The notes under the pieces were generated by a model, which saw nothing but the letters and a program-made list of their open reading frames with translations, had not been told where the DNA came from and did not search any database. Positions 25,205-34,159 of a stretch of 34,159 nucleotides of DNA are shown piece by piece (position 1 is the first letter of the stretch; every line of letters starts with the position of its first letter). The stretch is taken from positions 1 through 34,159 of the forward strand of contig CAYMFU010000244.1 in the NCBI GenBank assembly GCA_964389805.1, read 5' to 3'. The stretch is from JAGTVG01 sp964389805. GTDB taxonomy: Bacteria > Bacteroidota > Bacteroidia > Cytophagales > Cyclobacteriaceae. The translations under genes were made by a program, and so were the position numbers.

Positions 25205-26443
25205 ATGATAAATTACGAAGAATTTTCTCTGGATAACGGCCTGAAGGTAATTGTACATGAAGATCATTCACTCCCCATAGCGGTATTGAACATCCTTTAT
25301 AATGTGGGCTCAAGGGATGAATCAGAAGACAAAACCGGATTTGCTCATTTATTTGAGCATCTGATGTTTGGTGGTTCGATAAATATCAAATCATTTGATG
25401 AACACTTGCAGAAAGTAGGTGGAGAGAACAATGCATTTACTAGCCCTGACATAACCAATTATTATATCTCTATACCTGCCGCTAATCTGGAAACAGCATT
25501 CTGGCTGGAATCAGACCGAATGCTCAGCCTTTCTTTCGAAGAAAAGGTTCTGGAAGTCCAGAGAAAAGTTGTAATTGAGGAGTTCAAACAACGATACCTG
25601 AATCAGCCTTATGGGGATGTGTGGTTAAAATTACGTCCCCTGGCTTATAAAAAACACCCATACAAATGGCCGACCATAGGGAAAGATATACATCATATTG
25701 AAACGGCTTCTATGGATGATGTTAGATCGTTCTTTAATAAATTTTACATTCCAAATAATGCTACATTGGTTGTCGCCGGGGATGTGCATGCTAAACAGGT
25801 TATGAAGCTGGCGAACAAATGGTTTGGACCCATTCCGGTAGGGGAAAGATATAAGCGGAAACTCCCTGAAGAACCTACTCAAATTGAAGCCAGACGGCAG
25901 ATAACCGAAGCTAATGTTCCATTGGATGCGATCTATATGGCATTTCATATGCCTGGAAGACTTGACACCGATTATCATGTAGTTGATCTTATAAGTGACA
26001 TTTTAGGCAGGGGTAAAACATCCAGGTTGTATCAAAGTCTTGTAAAGGAGAAGAATATCTTCAATTCTATAAACGCTTATGTAACCGGATCAATTGATCC
26101 TGGACTATTAGTGATAAGTGGAAAAATTAAAAATGGCATAGCTCAGGATGCTGCTGAGTCTGAAGTTAACGTTATCATTGAAAACCTGGTAAAAAATGGC
26201 CTCAACAAAGAGGAACTCCAGAAGGTTAAAAACCAGGCTTATACTTCACTTGCATTTCAGGATGTAGAATTATTGAACAGGGCGATGAATCTTGCGTATT
26301 ATTCAAATATGAAGGATCCAGGCCTCCTTAATAAGGAGAAAGCTAAAATTGAATCAATTAATATTGACGAATTACTAAAGGCCGGCAAGGAAATATTCAA
26401 TCTGAGCAACCGGAACATTTTAAATTATAATTCCATAAAATAA
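25205..26443 (+). CDS. M16 family zinc peptidase
   Basis: A 412-residue peptidase of the pitrilysin/processing-peptidase family. The inverted zinc motif HLFEH is at His48-His52, with Glu51 as the general base; the third zinc ligand is Glu125 or Glu126 (VVIEEFKQRY). The second half keeps the conserved RLYQSLVKEK segment (about 276-285), which provides the Arg/Tyr pair that holds the substrate. It lacks an obvious signal peptide. Bacteroidota often encode catalytic and inactive M16 proteins in tandem, but here the next gene, 8 bp away, is a WbqC-like protein, so a partner is not visible. It is divergent from the E1 gene. Confidence 0.92.
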   Translation: MINYEEFSLDNGLKVIVHEDHSLPIAVLNILYNVGSRDESEDKTGFAHLFEHLMFGGSINIKSFDEHLQKVGGENNAFTSPDITNYYISIPAANLETAFWLESDRMLSLSFEEKVLEVQRKVVIEEFKQRYLNQPYGDVWLKLRPLAYKKHPYKWPTIGKDIHHIETASMDDVRSFFNKFYIPNNATLVVAGDVHAKQVMKLANKWFGPIPVGERYKRKLPEEPTQIEARRQITEANVPLDAIYMAFHMPGRLDTDYHVVDLISDILGRGKTSRLYQSLVKEKNIFNSINAYVTGSIDPGLLVISGKIKNGIAQDAAESEVNVIIENLVKNGLNKEELQKVKNQAYTSLAFQDVELLNRAMNLAYYSNMKDPGLLNKEKAKIESINIDELLKAGKEIFNLSNRNILNYNSIK

Positions 26444-26451
26444 GGTCTAAG

Positions 26452-27084
26452 GTGCAAGCACAAGCTGTAATTGAACTTCACTATTTTCCATCCATACCGT
26501 ACGTCGCATCCTGGGTTTACTTTGATGAGGTAGTTATTGAATCAAAAGAAAGTTATATCAAACAGTCCTTTAGAAACCGGTGTCAAATTAGAACTGCGAA
26601 TAAGATTGACGATTTGATCGTCCCAATTCAAAAGGGAAACAGCAACATCCCTATACAGGAGATCCGTATTGACCATAATCAGTCGTGGATCAAGAACCAC
26701 TGGGGGGCAATTCAATCAGCCTATGGTAATGCACCATTTTTTGAACATTATAAGGAGGATATCGAAAAAATTCTGTTTAGCAAACCCCGCTTTCTATTTG
26801 ATCTTAATCTTGAGATCCTGGAGCTACTTTTACGATTGATTGGGTTAAATAATAAAATCATTTTTTCTCAGAAGTTCGAAAAAATATATCCTCCCGGAAT
26901 TCAGGATTTACGATCTGCTATTCATCCGAAACAGGAGGAATATGAATTATATTTTTACACCCCGCAGGAATACCCGCAAGTATTTGGGAATCAATTTATT
27001 AAAGACCTGAGCATCATTGATTTAATCTTTTGTGAAGGGCCAAATGCTATTCATGTCCTAAAAAGGTCTATTGGTGTTTTTTAA
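26452..27084 (+). CDS. WbqC-like protein
   Basis: A 210-residue protein. The first strand-turn (IELHYFPSIPYVASW at 7-21) and the phrase YIKQSFRNRCQIRTANK at 35-51 are typical of the WbqC family, as are IVPIQKGN and the later WGAIQSAYGNAPFFEHY segment. WbqC is named from O-antigen clusters but its biochemical role is not settled. Translation starts at GTG 26452, with an AAGG stretch just upstream; no suitable ATG follows. The 8-bp spacing from the M16 gene suggests cotranscription. No glycosyltransferase or sugar-biosynthesis gene is adjacent, so an O-antigen role is not supported by context. Confidence 0.85.
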   Translation: MQAQAVIELHYFPSIPYVASWVYFDEVVIESKESYIKQSFRNRCQIRTANKIDDLIVPIQKGNSNIPIQEIRIDHNQSWIKNHWGAIQSAYGNAPFFEHYKEDIEKILFSKPRFLFDLNLEILELLLRLIGLNNKIIFSQKFEKIYPPGIQDLRSAIHPKQEEYELYFYTPQEYPQVFGNQFIKDLSIIDLIFCEGPNAIHVLKRSIGVF

Positions 27085-27209
27085 AACAATTCCAAGACTA
27101 CAATCGTTAAAATTCTGTATGCTCTGGTATTATTCATAATATATGTATATCATAGCATATTAAATCAATTAGATTTAACTTTACATATTACTGTTCAAAG
27201 AGGTATTGA

Positions 27210-29798
27210 ATGGAAGCAAAATTCTCAAATCGGGTAAAAGAAGTAATTTCATTAAGCCGGGAAGAAGCACTCCGGTTAGGACATGATTATATTGGAACCG
27301 AACACCTTTTATTAGGAATGATCCGGGAAGGTGAAGGGGTTGCTATTAGCATTCTAAAGAAACTGGGTGTATCGCTTGATGACCTAAGAACGTCTATAGA
27401 GCAGGCCACCCGTGGAACAGCCATAACTAACGTGAAAAATTTAGCCAATATCCCTTTGACACGACAATCTGAGAAAGTGCTTAAAATAACATACCTGGAG
27501 GCTAAGATCTTTAAAAGTCAGTTGATCGGGACTGAGCACCTTTTGCTTTCAATCTTAAGAGATGAAGATAATATAGCCACACAAATTCTTGAAAAATTTG
27601 ACGTGAACTACGATGTTGTGAAAGAACTGTTAGAATTTCAAACTGAAAACCCTATGGCTTCCTCCGATACGGGTGATGGAGATGATGATGCTTCAAGAAT
27701 TTTCGGAAGTACATCTGGTAAAAGTGAAGGCAGTTCGAAAAGTCCAGAAAAGAGTCGAACCCCGGTACTTGACAATTTCGGGAGAGATTTGACGAAACAT
27801 GCTGAAGAAAACAAGTTAGACCCAATAGTAGGGCGCGATAATGAAATAGAACGCGTAGCTCAAATTTTAAGCAGAAGGAAGAAAAACAATCCGGTGCTTA
27901 TAGGTGAACCAGGTGTAGGTAAAACAGCCATTGCAGAAGGTCTGGCCCTGAGAATTACCCAGAAAAAAGTATCAAGGGTGTTATTTGGCAAACGTGTTGT
28001 TACGCTTGATCTTGCCTCTCTGGTAGCAGGGACTAAATACCGGGGGCAGTTTGAGGAAAGAATGAAAGCGGTAATGAATGAACTGGAGAAATCTCCGGAG
28101 GTTATTTTATTTATTGATGAATTGCATACTATTGTTGGTGCCGGAGGCGCTTCAGGATCTTTGGATGCTTCGAATATGTTTAAGCCTGCTTTGTCAAGAG
28201 GAGATATCCAATGTATTGGTGCCACAACGCTTGATGAATACCGGCAATATATCGAAAAGGACGGTGCCCTTGCCAGACGTTTTCAGGTGGTTATGGTTGA
28301 TGCAACCACACCTGAAGAGACTATAACGATATTGAATAATATAAAGGAAAGATATGAAGATCATCATCATGTAAATTATACTGAAGATGCAATACAAGCC
28401 TGTGTTCGTCTCTCTGACAGGTATATCAGCGACCGGTTCTTGCCAGACAAGGCAATTGATGTTCTTGATGAAGCTGGAGCCAGGGTTCATATCAATAATA
28501 TCCATGTACCCCAGGAGATCGTAGATCTTGAAGAAGGCATTGAAGATGTTAAAAAGGAAAAGAACAGGGTTGTTAAAAGCCAGAAATACGAAGAGGCAGC
28601 CCAGTTAAGAGATAGAGAAAAGAAACTTATTAACCAGCTCGATGAAGCGAAGGATAAATGGGAAAATGAAACCCGAACGAAACGGTTTGAGGTAAATGAA
28701 GAAAATGTAGCTGAAGTGGTTGCAATGATGACAGGTATTCCTACCAACAGAGTTGCACAGAACGAAAGCTCAAAGCTTCTGGGCATGGGTGAGGAACTAA
28801 AAAAACGTGTAGTTGGTCAGGATAATGCTATTAATAAGCTTATTAAGGCTATCCAAAGGACGAGGGTAGGTTTGAAAGATCCAAGGAAACCTATTGGATC
28901 ATTTGTATTCCTGGGTCCAACCGGTGTAGGGAAAACTGAATTAGCCAAAGTACTCGCCTCTTATATGTTTGACAAAGAAGACGCTTTGATCAGGATTGAT
29001 ATGAGTGAATATATGGAAAAATTCAGTGTCTCAAGACTAGTTGGAGCTCCTCCCGGTTATGTTGGTTATGAAGAAGGTGGACAACTAACCGAAAAAGTAA
29101 GGAGAAAGCCATATAGTGTGGTATTACTTGATGAAATTGAAAAAGCACACCCTGATGTGTTTAATATTCTCTTACAGGTTTTAGATGATGGAACCCTGAC
29201 TGATGGACTTGGAAGAAGAATTGATTTCAGAAACACCATAATCATAATGACTTCGAACATCGGTGTCAGAGATCTGAAAGATTTCGGGGCCGGTATAGGA
29301 TTCTCCTCTAAATCCAGGGAATCCAGCATGGATGACCTGATGAAATCTACAATTCAGAATGCGTTAAAGAAAACATTCAGCCCGGAATTTTTGAACAGAC
29401 TGGATGATTTGATCATATTTAATTCTCTCCATATAGAGCATATCTACCAGATCATCGAAATTACCCTGGATAGTTTATTTGCCCGGATCCATGACCTTGG
29501 ATTTAAAGTTGAATTATCAGCTAAGGCTAAGGATTTTCTTGCTGATAAAGGATACGATCCTCAATATGGCGCTAGACCTTTGCATAGGGCTATTCAAAAA
29601 TATCTGGAAGATCAAGTAGCTGAAGAGATCCTGAAAGGAGACGTGAAGGAAGGGGATATAATAAAAGCTGATCACTCAGGCAAAGGCGAAGAATTAACCA
29701 TCAGTATTAAAAAAGCAAAGAAAAAAACTGAAGGTCAAGTATCGAAAACTTCAAAAGGATCAAAGGAATCAGAAGAAAAAGAAGAAAAACAGGATTAG
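27210..29798 (+). CDS. clpC: ClpC, AAA+ unfoldase of Clp protease
   Basis: A 862-residue Hsp100 chaperone that unfolds proteins for ClpP. Two Clp_N repeats cover about 1-145 (FSNRVKEVISLSREEALRLG and the parallel copy starting near 82). A Ser-rich linker leads to the first AAA+ module with Walker A GEPGVGKT (about 232-239) and Walker B VILFIDELHT. A UVR-type helical segment lies at about 437-480, followed by the second module with GPTGVGKT (about 569) and VVLLDEIEKA. The ClpP-docking tripeptide IGF occurs at about 696-698. The tail is Lys/Glu-rich. A Shine-Dalgarno-like AGAGG stands 7 nt before the ATG. There is no clpP or mcsB nearby. The N-terminal and UVR features distinguish it from ClpB and ClpA. 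Confidence 0.95.
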   Translation: MEAKFSNRVKEVISLSREEALRLGHDYIGTEHLLLGMIREGEGVAISILKKLGVSLDDLRTSIEQATRGTAITNVKNLANIPLTRQSEKVLKITYLEAKIFKSQLIGTEHLLLSILRDEDNIATQILEKFDVNYDVVKELLEFQTENPMASSDTGDGDDDASRIFGSTSGKSEGSSKSPEKSRTPVLDNFGRDLTKHAEENKLDPIVGRDNEIERVAQILSRRKKNNPVLIGEPGVGKTAIAEGLALRITQKKVSRVLFGKRVVTLDLASLVAGTKYRGQFEERMKAVMNELEKSPEVILFIDELHTIVGAGGASGSLDASNMFKPALSRGDIQCIGATTLDEYRQYIEKDGALARRFQVVMVDATTPEETITILNNIKERYEDHHHVNYTEDAIQACVRLSDRYISDRFLPDKAIDVLDEAGARVHINNIHVPQEIVDLEEGIEDVKKEKNRVVKSQKYEEAAQLRDREKKLINQLDEAKDKWENETRTKRFEVNEENVAEVVAMMTGIPTNRVAQNESSKLLGMGEELKKRVVGQDNAINKLIKAIQRTRVGLKDPRKPIGSFVFLGPTGVGKTELAKVLASYMFDKEDALIRIDMSEYMEKFSVSRLVGAPPGYVGYEEGGQLTEKVRRKPYSVVLLDEIEKAHPDVFNILLQVLDDGTLTDGLGRRIDFRNTIIIMTSNIGVRDLKDFGAGIGFSSKSRESSMDDLMKSTIQNALKKTFSPEFLNRLDDLIIFNSLHIEHIYQIIEITLDSLFARIHDLGFKVELSAKAKDFLADKGYDPQYGARPLHRAIQKYLEDQVAEEILKGDVKEGDIIKADHSGKGEELTISIKKAKKKTEGQVSKTSKGSKESEEKEEKQD

Positions 29799-30059
29799 AA
29801 TTTAGTATTTATCAGACATATATTAATAAGCAAACCTCTGTTTATTCAATTTCCCTTAATTAAATCTTATCTAGATCGTATAGCCTAATAAATGGTTTTC
29901 CTCTTTGTATAATTCCCTATTATAATTCAGAATTGTAATTTCATTTTTATTCTCATACCTTTATCTGCTTTGTGTTTGATGGTTTCAGGGAAATCTTACT
30001 ATAAAAGGAAATCAGATTGTTGTAATTGACTTTATTGAAATAAAATATAGAAATAAACG
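29799..30059. other. intergenic gap after clpC
   Basis: 261 bp, AT-rich, between clpC and the DUF438 gene. I see no clear promoter pair, hairpin terminator, RNA or small gene here. Confidence 0.5.
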
Positions 30060-31298
30060 ATGAGTGAACTGATTAATAATTCGAATGACAGAAAGATAAG
30101 ATTGAAGGAGTTGATCTTGAAATTACATCAGGGTGAGTCTGAACAAGAAGTAAGAACTGAGTTGATGAAGAGTTTAAAACAAATTCCATATGGAGAGGTA
30201 GTGGAGGTGGAGCAGGAATTAATTAGCGAAGGATTACCTGAAGAGGAGGTTCTTAAACTATGTGATGCCCATTCAGCAGTTCTGGATGGCAATATTGACC
30301 TCTCAGCTTCAAAATCAATTCCCCCTGGACATCCACTTGATGTAATGAAAAATGAAAACACGGAACTTCTAAAGGTAGCAGGGCAGATAGACCAATCAAT
30401 TAGAAAAATATCCCAGGAATCAGAAGATGATCTAAATACTCAGCTTCTAGCATTAAGAGGATTATTCAATAGCTTGTATGATGTAGATAAACTTTATCAA
30501 CGCAAAGAATATTTATTATTTCCATACCTTGAAAATCAAGGCATCACAGGGCCGCCGAAAGTAATGTGGGGGAAGCATGATGAAATAAGGGAGTTAATAA
30601 AAGGAAGCATTGAACTTCTGCAAACAGAGAGCATATCGGTGGAGGAATTTATTGCTGCTTCCGAAATCATATTAAAGCCGGCTATTAAGGGTGTGATAGA
30701 TATGACGATAAAGGAAGAGCAGATCCTATTTCCTATGACATTAGATAAACTTACGGAGGCAGATTGGTATGAAATCAGCAAACAATCTCTGGAAATCGGT
30801 TTTTGTTTATATGATCCGCAAGATGAATGGAGGCCCGTCTGGGCTAAGCAAGAAAGGTCAGATAAAGGTTCAACATCTGGAGATAATATCCAATTGCCTT
30901 CCGGAGGATTTACTGTTGAAGAATTGCTTGCTGTTTTAAATACCCTCCCTGTAGATATGACCTTTGTTGATCGTAATGATAAGGTAAAATATTTTTCACA
31001 AAGCAAGGAAAGAATATTCCAGCGAAGCCGTGCTATATTGAACAGGGATGTGAGACATTGTCATCCTCCATCCAGCACGCATATAGTAGATAAAATTATA
31101 GAAGATTTTAAAGCAGGAAAAGAATCACGTGCACCATTCTGGATAAATATGGGCGGGAAAATGATACATATTGAATATTTTGCTCTCAGAAATGAGAATA
31201 ATGAGTATTTAGGGACAATAGAGGTTTCACACGATGTTACGGCATACCGTGAATTGGAGGGAGAACAAAGAATATTATCATATACAAAGGAGGCATAA
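30060..31298 (+). CDS. DUF438-hemerythrin-PAS protein
   Basis: A 412-residue cytosolic protein with three parts. DUF438 covers about 10-85 (RLKELILKLHQGES through EEEVLKLCDAHSAVLDG). A hemerythrin-type helical bundle follows at about 88-235, with HPLDVMKNEN near 91, LLFPYLE near 152, GKHDEI near 171 and EEQILFP near 219 as candidate di-iron ligand sites. A PAS domain occupies about 285-400, including RDVRHCHPPSS near 329. This domain set is associated with oxygen, nitric oxide or redox sensing, but no output domain is seen. Its stop and the next gene's ATG overlap as TAATG, so the two are translationally coupled. No promoter box or FNR-type site was convincing upstream. Confidence 0.85.
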   Translation: MSELINNSNDRKIRLKELILKLHQGESEQEVRTELMKSLKQIPYGEVVEVEQELISEGLPEEEVLKLCDAHSAVLDGNIDLSASKSIPPGHPLDVMKNENTELLKVAGQIDQSIRKISQESEDDLNTQLLALRGLFNSLYDVDKLYQRKEYLLFPYLENQGITGPPKVMWGKHDEIRELIKGSIELLQTESISVEEFIAASEIILKPAIKGVIDMTIKEEQILFPMTLDKLTEADWYEISKQSLEIGFCLYDPQDEWRPVWAKQERSDKGSTSGDNIQLPSGGFTVEELLAVLNTLPVDMTFVDRNDKVKYFSQSKERIFQRSRAILNRDVRHCHPPSSTHIVDKIIEDFKAGKESRAPFWINMGGKMIHIEYFALRNENNEYLGTIEVSHDVTAYRELEGEQRILSYTKEA

Positions 31299-31819
31299 TG
31301 GATAAAAAACAAATAATAATTAGCCCTAAGACAAAAGTTCTGCAATTAATAGAAACTTATCCTGAATTGGAGGATGTACTGATCAATTATGTGCCTGCCT
31401 TTAAAAAATTAAAGAATCCCATTTTAAGAAAAACCGTAGCAAAAATTGCAACCCTACAGCAGGCAGCCAGCATAGGAAATGTAAAAGTCGGTGATTTAAT
31501 CAATCACCTAAGGCAAGAAGTCGGACAGGAGGGTATGACCAGTGAAATCAATAACCCATACAATACCCGGCAACCAGATTGGTTTAACGAAGCGAATATT
31601 GTACAGGAACTCGACGTGAGAGATATGCTGGCAGCTGGTGAACATCCGGTAAACCAGGTAATGGCCGACCTGAAGAAACTTCCTGAAAATACAATATATA
31701 AAATGATTGCTCCATTCCTCCCTGCTCCTTTAATTGATAAAGCATCGAGTATCGAGGTTAAACACTGGGTAGTAAAAGAAAAGGAAGACTTATTTATCAT
31801 ATATTTCAGCAAGTCATAA
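31298..31819 (+). CDS. DUF1858-DUF2249 protein
   Basis: A 173-residue protein with two known small domains. DUF1858 is at about 6-75 (ISPKTKVLQLIETYPELEDV, then an Asn-Pro-Ile turn and a helical segment with GNVKVGDLINHLRQE). DUF2249 is at about 104-171 (VQELDVRDMLAAGEHPVNQV and the closing strand DLFIIYFSKS). DUF1858 resembles hybrid-cluster or Ric-type accessory domains and DUF2249 often occurs with hemerythrin and denitrification genes, so the two-gene module may handle redox or nitrogen-oxide stress; this is inference. It overlaps the previous stop by one base. The following gene starts 84 bp later. Confidence 0.8.
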   Translation: MDKKQIIISPKTKVLQLIETYPELEDVLINYVPAFKKLKNPILRKTVAKIATLQQAASIGNVKVGDLINHLRQEVGQEGMTSEINNPYNTRQPDWFNEANIVQELDVRDMLAAGEHPVNQVMADLKKLPENTIYKMIAPFLPAPLIDKASSIEVKHWVVKEKEDLFIIYFSKS

Positions 31820-31903
31820 AATGACTGTCCCGATAGTAAAAGATTATTGTGAATTCTGCTTAAATTGATACCTGATTTATAATCATTAAAAGCTGTTCCT
31901 GTC

Positions 31904-33526
31904 ATGGGATATCTGAATGCATATGATATTTCATATATTCATCCTGATAAGGAAGTGCTTTTTAAAAATCTTAATTTATCACTCCACGGAAATCAAAAAG
32001 CTGCTATAGTAGGAAAAAATGGTATCGGAAAATCTATATTCCTTCAAATCTTAGCCAAAATAAAAAATCCTAATAACGGTGTTGTTGAAACTTCCACTCC
32101 TCCATTTTATGTTCCCCAACATTTCGGGCAATTCAATAATCTGCAGATCGGTGAGGCATTGCAGATAAATGACAAATTAGATGCATTAAGTCAAATAACC
32201 GGAGGAAACGTAAATAGCAAATATTTTTCAGCATTGAATGAAGAATGGGATATTGAAGAAAAATGCCGGGAAGCATTCAATCTTTGGAAAATAGATCACC
32301 TCTCTCTCAATCAAAAAATGAATTCAATCAGCGGTGGTGAAAAAACCAAAGTGTTTCTGGCAGGCATATTTATTCACAAACCTGAAATTGTCCTTCTTGA
32401 TGAACCCACAAATCATCTGGACACAAATAGTAGAAAAATTCTTTATGAATATGTTTCTAAAAAAAAGCATATGTTGGTAATCGTAAGTCACGATCGTGTT
32501 TTACTAGAGATGCTAAATCCTATATACGAGTTAACAAGACAGAAAGTAATAACATATGGGGGAAACTATACTTTTTATAAAGAAAGTAAAGCAAAACATC
32601 TGCAAGAGCTTCATAAGACCCTCAAGGAAAAAGAAAAAACATTGCAGATGGCCAAAAAAACTGCAAGGAAGGCCATAGAAAGAAAAAACCGTATTGATTC
32701 CAGAGGCGAGAAAAAACAAAAAGGGAATATTCCTCCGATTTCTATGCATCAGCTTAAGAATAAGGCCGAAAAAAGTGCTTCAAAATTGAAAGGGCTGCAT
32801 TCAGATAAAATAAAAACTATCCAGGAAGACATTTCTGAATTTAGAAAAGACATGCCGGATATTGATGAAATCAAAATTAATTTTGAAGATACCTCCCTTT
32901 ATAAAGGCAAAGTACTTTTTAGGGCACATGATATTAATTTCAATTATGGATATCAGAATTTATGGAAGGATTCATTCAGTCTGGAAATAAGGAGTGGCGA
33001 CCGGCTAGTTATAGAAGGCGATAATGGATGCGGCAAAACAACCCTTATAAAAATTATACTTGGAGATTTATCGCCAGGCATCGGCTCCATGCAATTCACG
33101 AATTGTAAAGGTGTATATATTGATCAGGAATACTCACTCATAGAAGACCAATTTACAGTATTCGATCAAGCCCAAAGATTTAATGATGGAGCTATGCCGG
33201 AACACGAGATAAAGATAAGATTATCAAGGTTTCTTTTCAAAAGTAACTCCTGGTCAAAATCCTGTAATTCATTAAGTGGAGGTGAAAAAATGAGGCTTGC
33301 CATATGCTGCTTAATGATCAGACAGCATGCACCTGATTTGTTTGCACTAGACGAACCCACAAATAACCTGGATATCCCCAATATTAAAATTCTCACTTCT
33401 GCCATAAGCAACTATCAGGGAACACTGATTGTCATTTCCCATGATAAAAAATTTCTTGAAGATATAGGTGTCAATAGAAAAATACAGATATTGAACGGGA
33501 AGATAAGGACTGATGTACTATATTGA
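31904..33526 (+). CDS. ABC-F family ATPase
   Basis: A 540-residue soluble protein with two ATPase domains and no membrane segment. The first domain has Walker A GKNGIGKS (37-44), signature SGGEK and Walker B LLDEPTNHLD; the second has GDNGCGKT (about 376), signature SLSGGEKMR and FALDEPTNNLD. The linker between them is long, Lys-rich and helical (about 220-330), as in ribosome-binding ABC-F proteins. Some members release stalled ribosomes and others protect against antibiotics; the linker tip, which decides, cannot be judged by eye. Walker A1 ends in Ser rather than Thr, which is tolerated. A sulfatase gene starts 9 bp later. Confidence 0.88.
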   Translation: MGYLNAYDISYIHPDKEVLFKNLNLSLHGNQKAAIVGKNGIGKSIFLQILAKIKNPNNGVVETSTPPFYVPQHFGQFNNLQIGEALQINDKLDALSQITGGNVNSKYFSALNEEWDIEEKCREAFNLWKIDHLSLNQKMNSISGGEKTKVFLAGIFIHKPEIVLLDEPTNHLDTNSRKILYEYVSKKKHMLVIVSHDRVLLEMLNPIYELTRQKVITYGGNYTFYKESKAKHLQELHKTLKEKEKTLQMAKKTARKAIERKNRIDSRGEKKQKGNIPPISMHQLKNKAEKSASKLKGLHSDKIKTIQEDISEFRKDMPDIDEIKINFEDTSLYKGKVLFRAHDINFNYGYQNLWKDSFSLEIRSGDRLVIEGDNGCGKTTLIKIILGDLSPGIGSMQFTNCKGVYIDQEYSLIEDQFTVFDQAQRFNDGAMPEHEIKIRLSRFLFKSNSWSKSCNSLSGGEKMRLAICCLMIRQHAPDLFALDEPTNNLDIPNIKILTSAISNYQGTLIVISHDKKFLEDIGVNRKIQILNGKIRTDVLY

Positions 33527-33535
33527 AAAAACACT

Positions 33536-34159
33536 ATGATTAAATCTATGCATGTTTTCGTGGCACTTATGTTTGTAATTTTTTTGGTGGGGTGTAAGAG
33601 CCATTGGGGGCCAAATATCATTCTGATCATGGCAGATGATCTTGGTTATGGTGGGATAGGGTGTTATGGGAATGAAGAGATCAACACACCCAACTTGGAT
33701 AGGCTGGCCTCCAATGGACTTCGGTTTACTGACTTCCATTCTAACGGAGCTGTGTGTTCACCCACCCGGGCTGCGCTCTTAACAGGGCAATATCAACAAA
33801 GAAGTGGAATGGAGGGGGTGATTTATGTTAAAGGTGAAACCAGGGGGATTGGAATGGATACTATAGTAACCACCATAGCTGAGATTCTAAAAAATAACGG
33901 ATACAGGACCGGAATTTTTGGTAAGTGGCACCTTGGATATCAGGAGATTTATAATCCCGTAAACCATGGATTTGATGAGTTCATAGGTTACAGAAGTGGA
34001 AATATTGATTACCACACACATTACGACAACGCAGGCATCTATGACTGGTATCAGAATTTAGATACTGTTATTGAAGAAGGTTATGTAACTGATCTGATCA
34101 CAAATCACTCTGTGGAATTCATAAAGAAAAACGGGGAAAATCCTTTCTTCTTATATATC
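33536..34159 (+). CDS. lipoprotein sulfatase, 3' end outside window
   Basis: The first 208 residues of a sulfatase; the frame is open to the window edge. Residues 1-20 are a lipoprotein signal with Cys20 as the modified residue (FLVGC). The metal-binding pair Asp34/Asp35 (MADDLGYGG) and the formylglycine site Cys74-Ser-Pro-Thr-Arg78 (with LLTG after it) are intact, as are Lys130 and His132 in GKWHLG. A formylglycine-generating enzyme is needed for activity and none is visible in the window. Sulfatases of this type remove sulfate from polysaccharides or other esters; the substrate is unknown. ATG 33536 lies 9 bp after the ABC-F stop, so the two may share a transcript. Confidence 0.93.
   Translation, partial: MIKSMHVFVALMFVIFLVGCKSHWGPNIILIMADDLGYGGIGCYGNEEINTPNLDRLASNGLRFTDFHSNGAVCSPTRAALLTGQYQQRSGMEGVIYVKGETRGIGMDTIVTTIAEILKNNGYRTGIFGKWHLGYQEIYNPVNHGFDEFIGYRSGNIDYHTHYDNAGIYDWYQNLDTVIEEGYVTDLITNHSVEFIKKNGENPFFLYI

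Noticed and set aside
30536..31006. Minus-strand frame of 156 residues opposite the DUF438 gene
   Set aside because: The plus-strand protein has clear domains throughout, so this is an antisense artefact.
1..34159. Mobile element, prophage or CRISPR array
   Set aside because: No integrase, transposase, terminal inverted repeats or spaced direct repeats were seen; the only exact-period repeat is the coding 153-bp one.

Overview
The window is ordinary-density chromosome of a member of the Bacteroidota. The evidence is the low-GC composition, two promoters of the phylum's type (TTG, 20 nt, TAnnTTTG), an expanded NusB, a fused E1 alpha/beta 2-oxoacid dehydrogenase, a PorV-like protein next to a helix-hairpin-helix outer-membrane protein, a WbqC protein and a lipoprotein sulfatase. 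I see no CRISPR array, integrase, transposase or phage gene. The right edge cuts a sulfatase gene. No gene can be assigned to the first 147 bases.

Layout. 148-4646 (minus): VOC-fold protein, bacterioferritin, a small secreted cysteine-containing unknown, an HHH plus beta-barrel outer-membrane protein and, overlapping it by 4 bp, a PorV-like barrel. 4835-6628 (minus): an MsbA-type ABC exporter with a GTG start. 6677-11847 (plus): one promoter followed by seven tightly spaced genes: leucine dehydrogenase, NusB, YtxH-type protein, DUF1573 lipoprotein, YajC, YbbR-like protein, CoaE. 11855-13339 (minus): a decayed nucleotidyl-cyclase tail, an intact response regulator-cyclase, and tRNA-His with its own promoter inside the gap after pyrC. 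13434-14765 (minus): dihydroorotase. 14921-16204 (plus): DEAD-box helicase with a terminator hairpin. 16358-17887 (minus): M28 peptidase, divergent from gcvP (17964-20870, plus). 21007-23064 (minus): a highly basic secreted repeat protein. 23145-25124 (minus): fused E1 alpha/beta. 25205-29798 (plus): M16 peptidase, WbqC-like protein, ClpC. 30060-31819 (plus): a translationally coupled pair, DUF438-hemerythrin-PAS and DUF1858-DUF2249. 31904-33526 (plus): ABC-F protein, then the start of a sulfatase.

Most of the window is housekeeping: translation and RNA (NusB, helicase, tRNA-His, ABC-F), protein export and folding (YajC, ClpC), cofactor and pyrimidine synthesis (CoaE, PyrC), and amino-acid catabolism (leucine dehydrogenase, fused E1 and glycine decarboxylase P-protein). 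Leucine dehydrogenase makes branched-chain 2-oxoacids, a plausible substrate of the fused E1, although the two genes are about 16 kb apart.

The least explained element is the repeat protein at 21007-23064. It has a secretion signal, roughly 19 degenerate units of about 25 residues, and a central block in which pairs of units recur with an exact 153-bp period. Other points worth checking are the frameshifted cyclase remnant next to its intact paralogue, the response regulator-cyclase lacking the usual substrate-specifying lysine, a NusB expanded by a repeated W-x-x-[ED]-R element, a dihydroorotase with Gln in place of the first metal-binding His, and a tRNA-His with tandem U-U mismatches in its acceptor stem.
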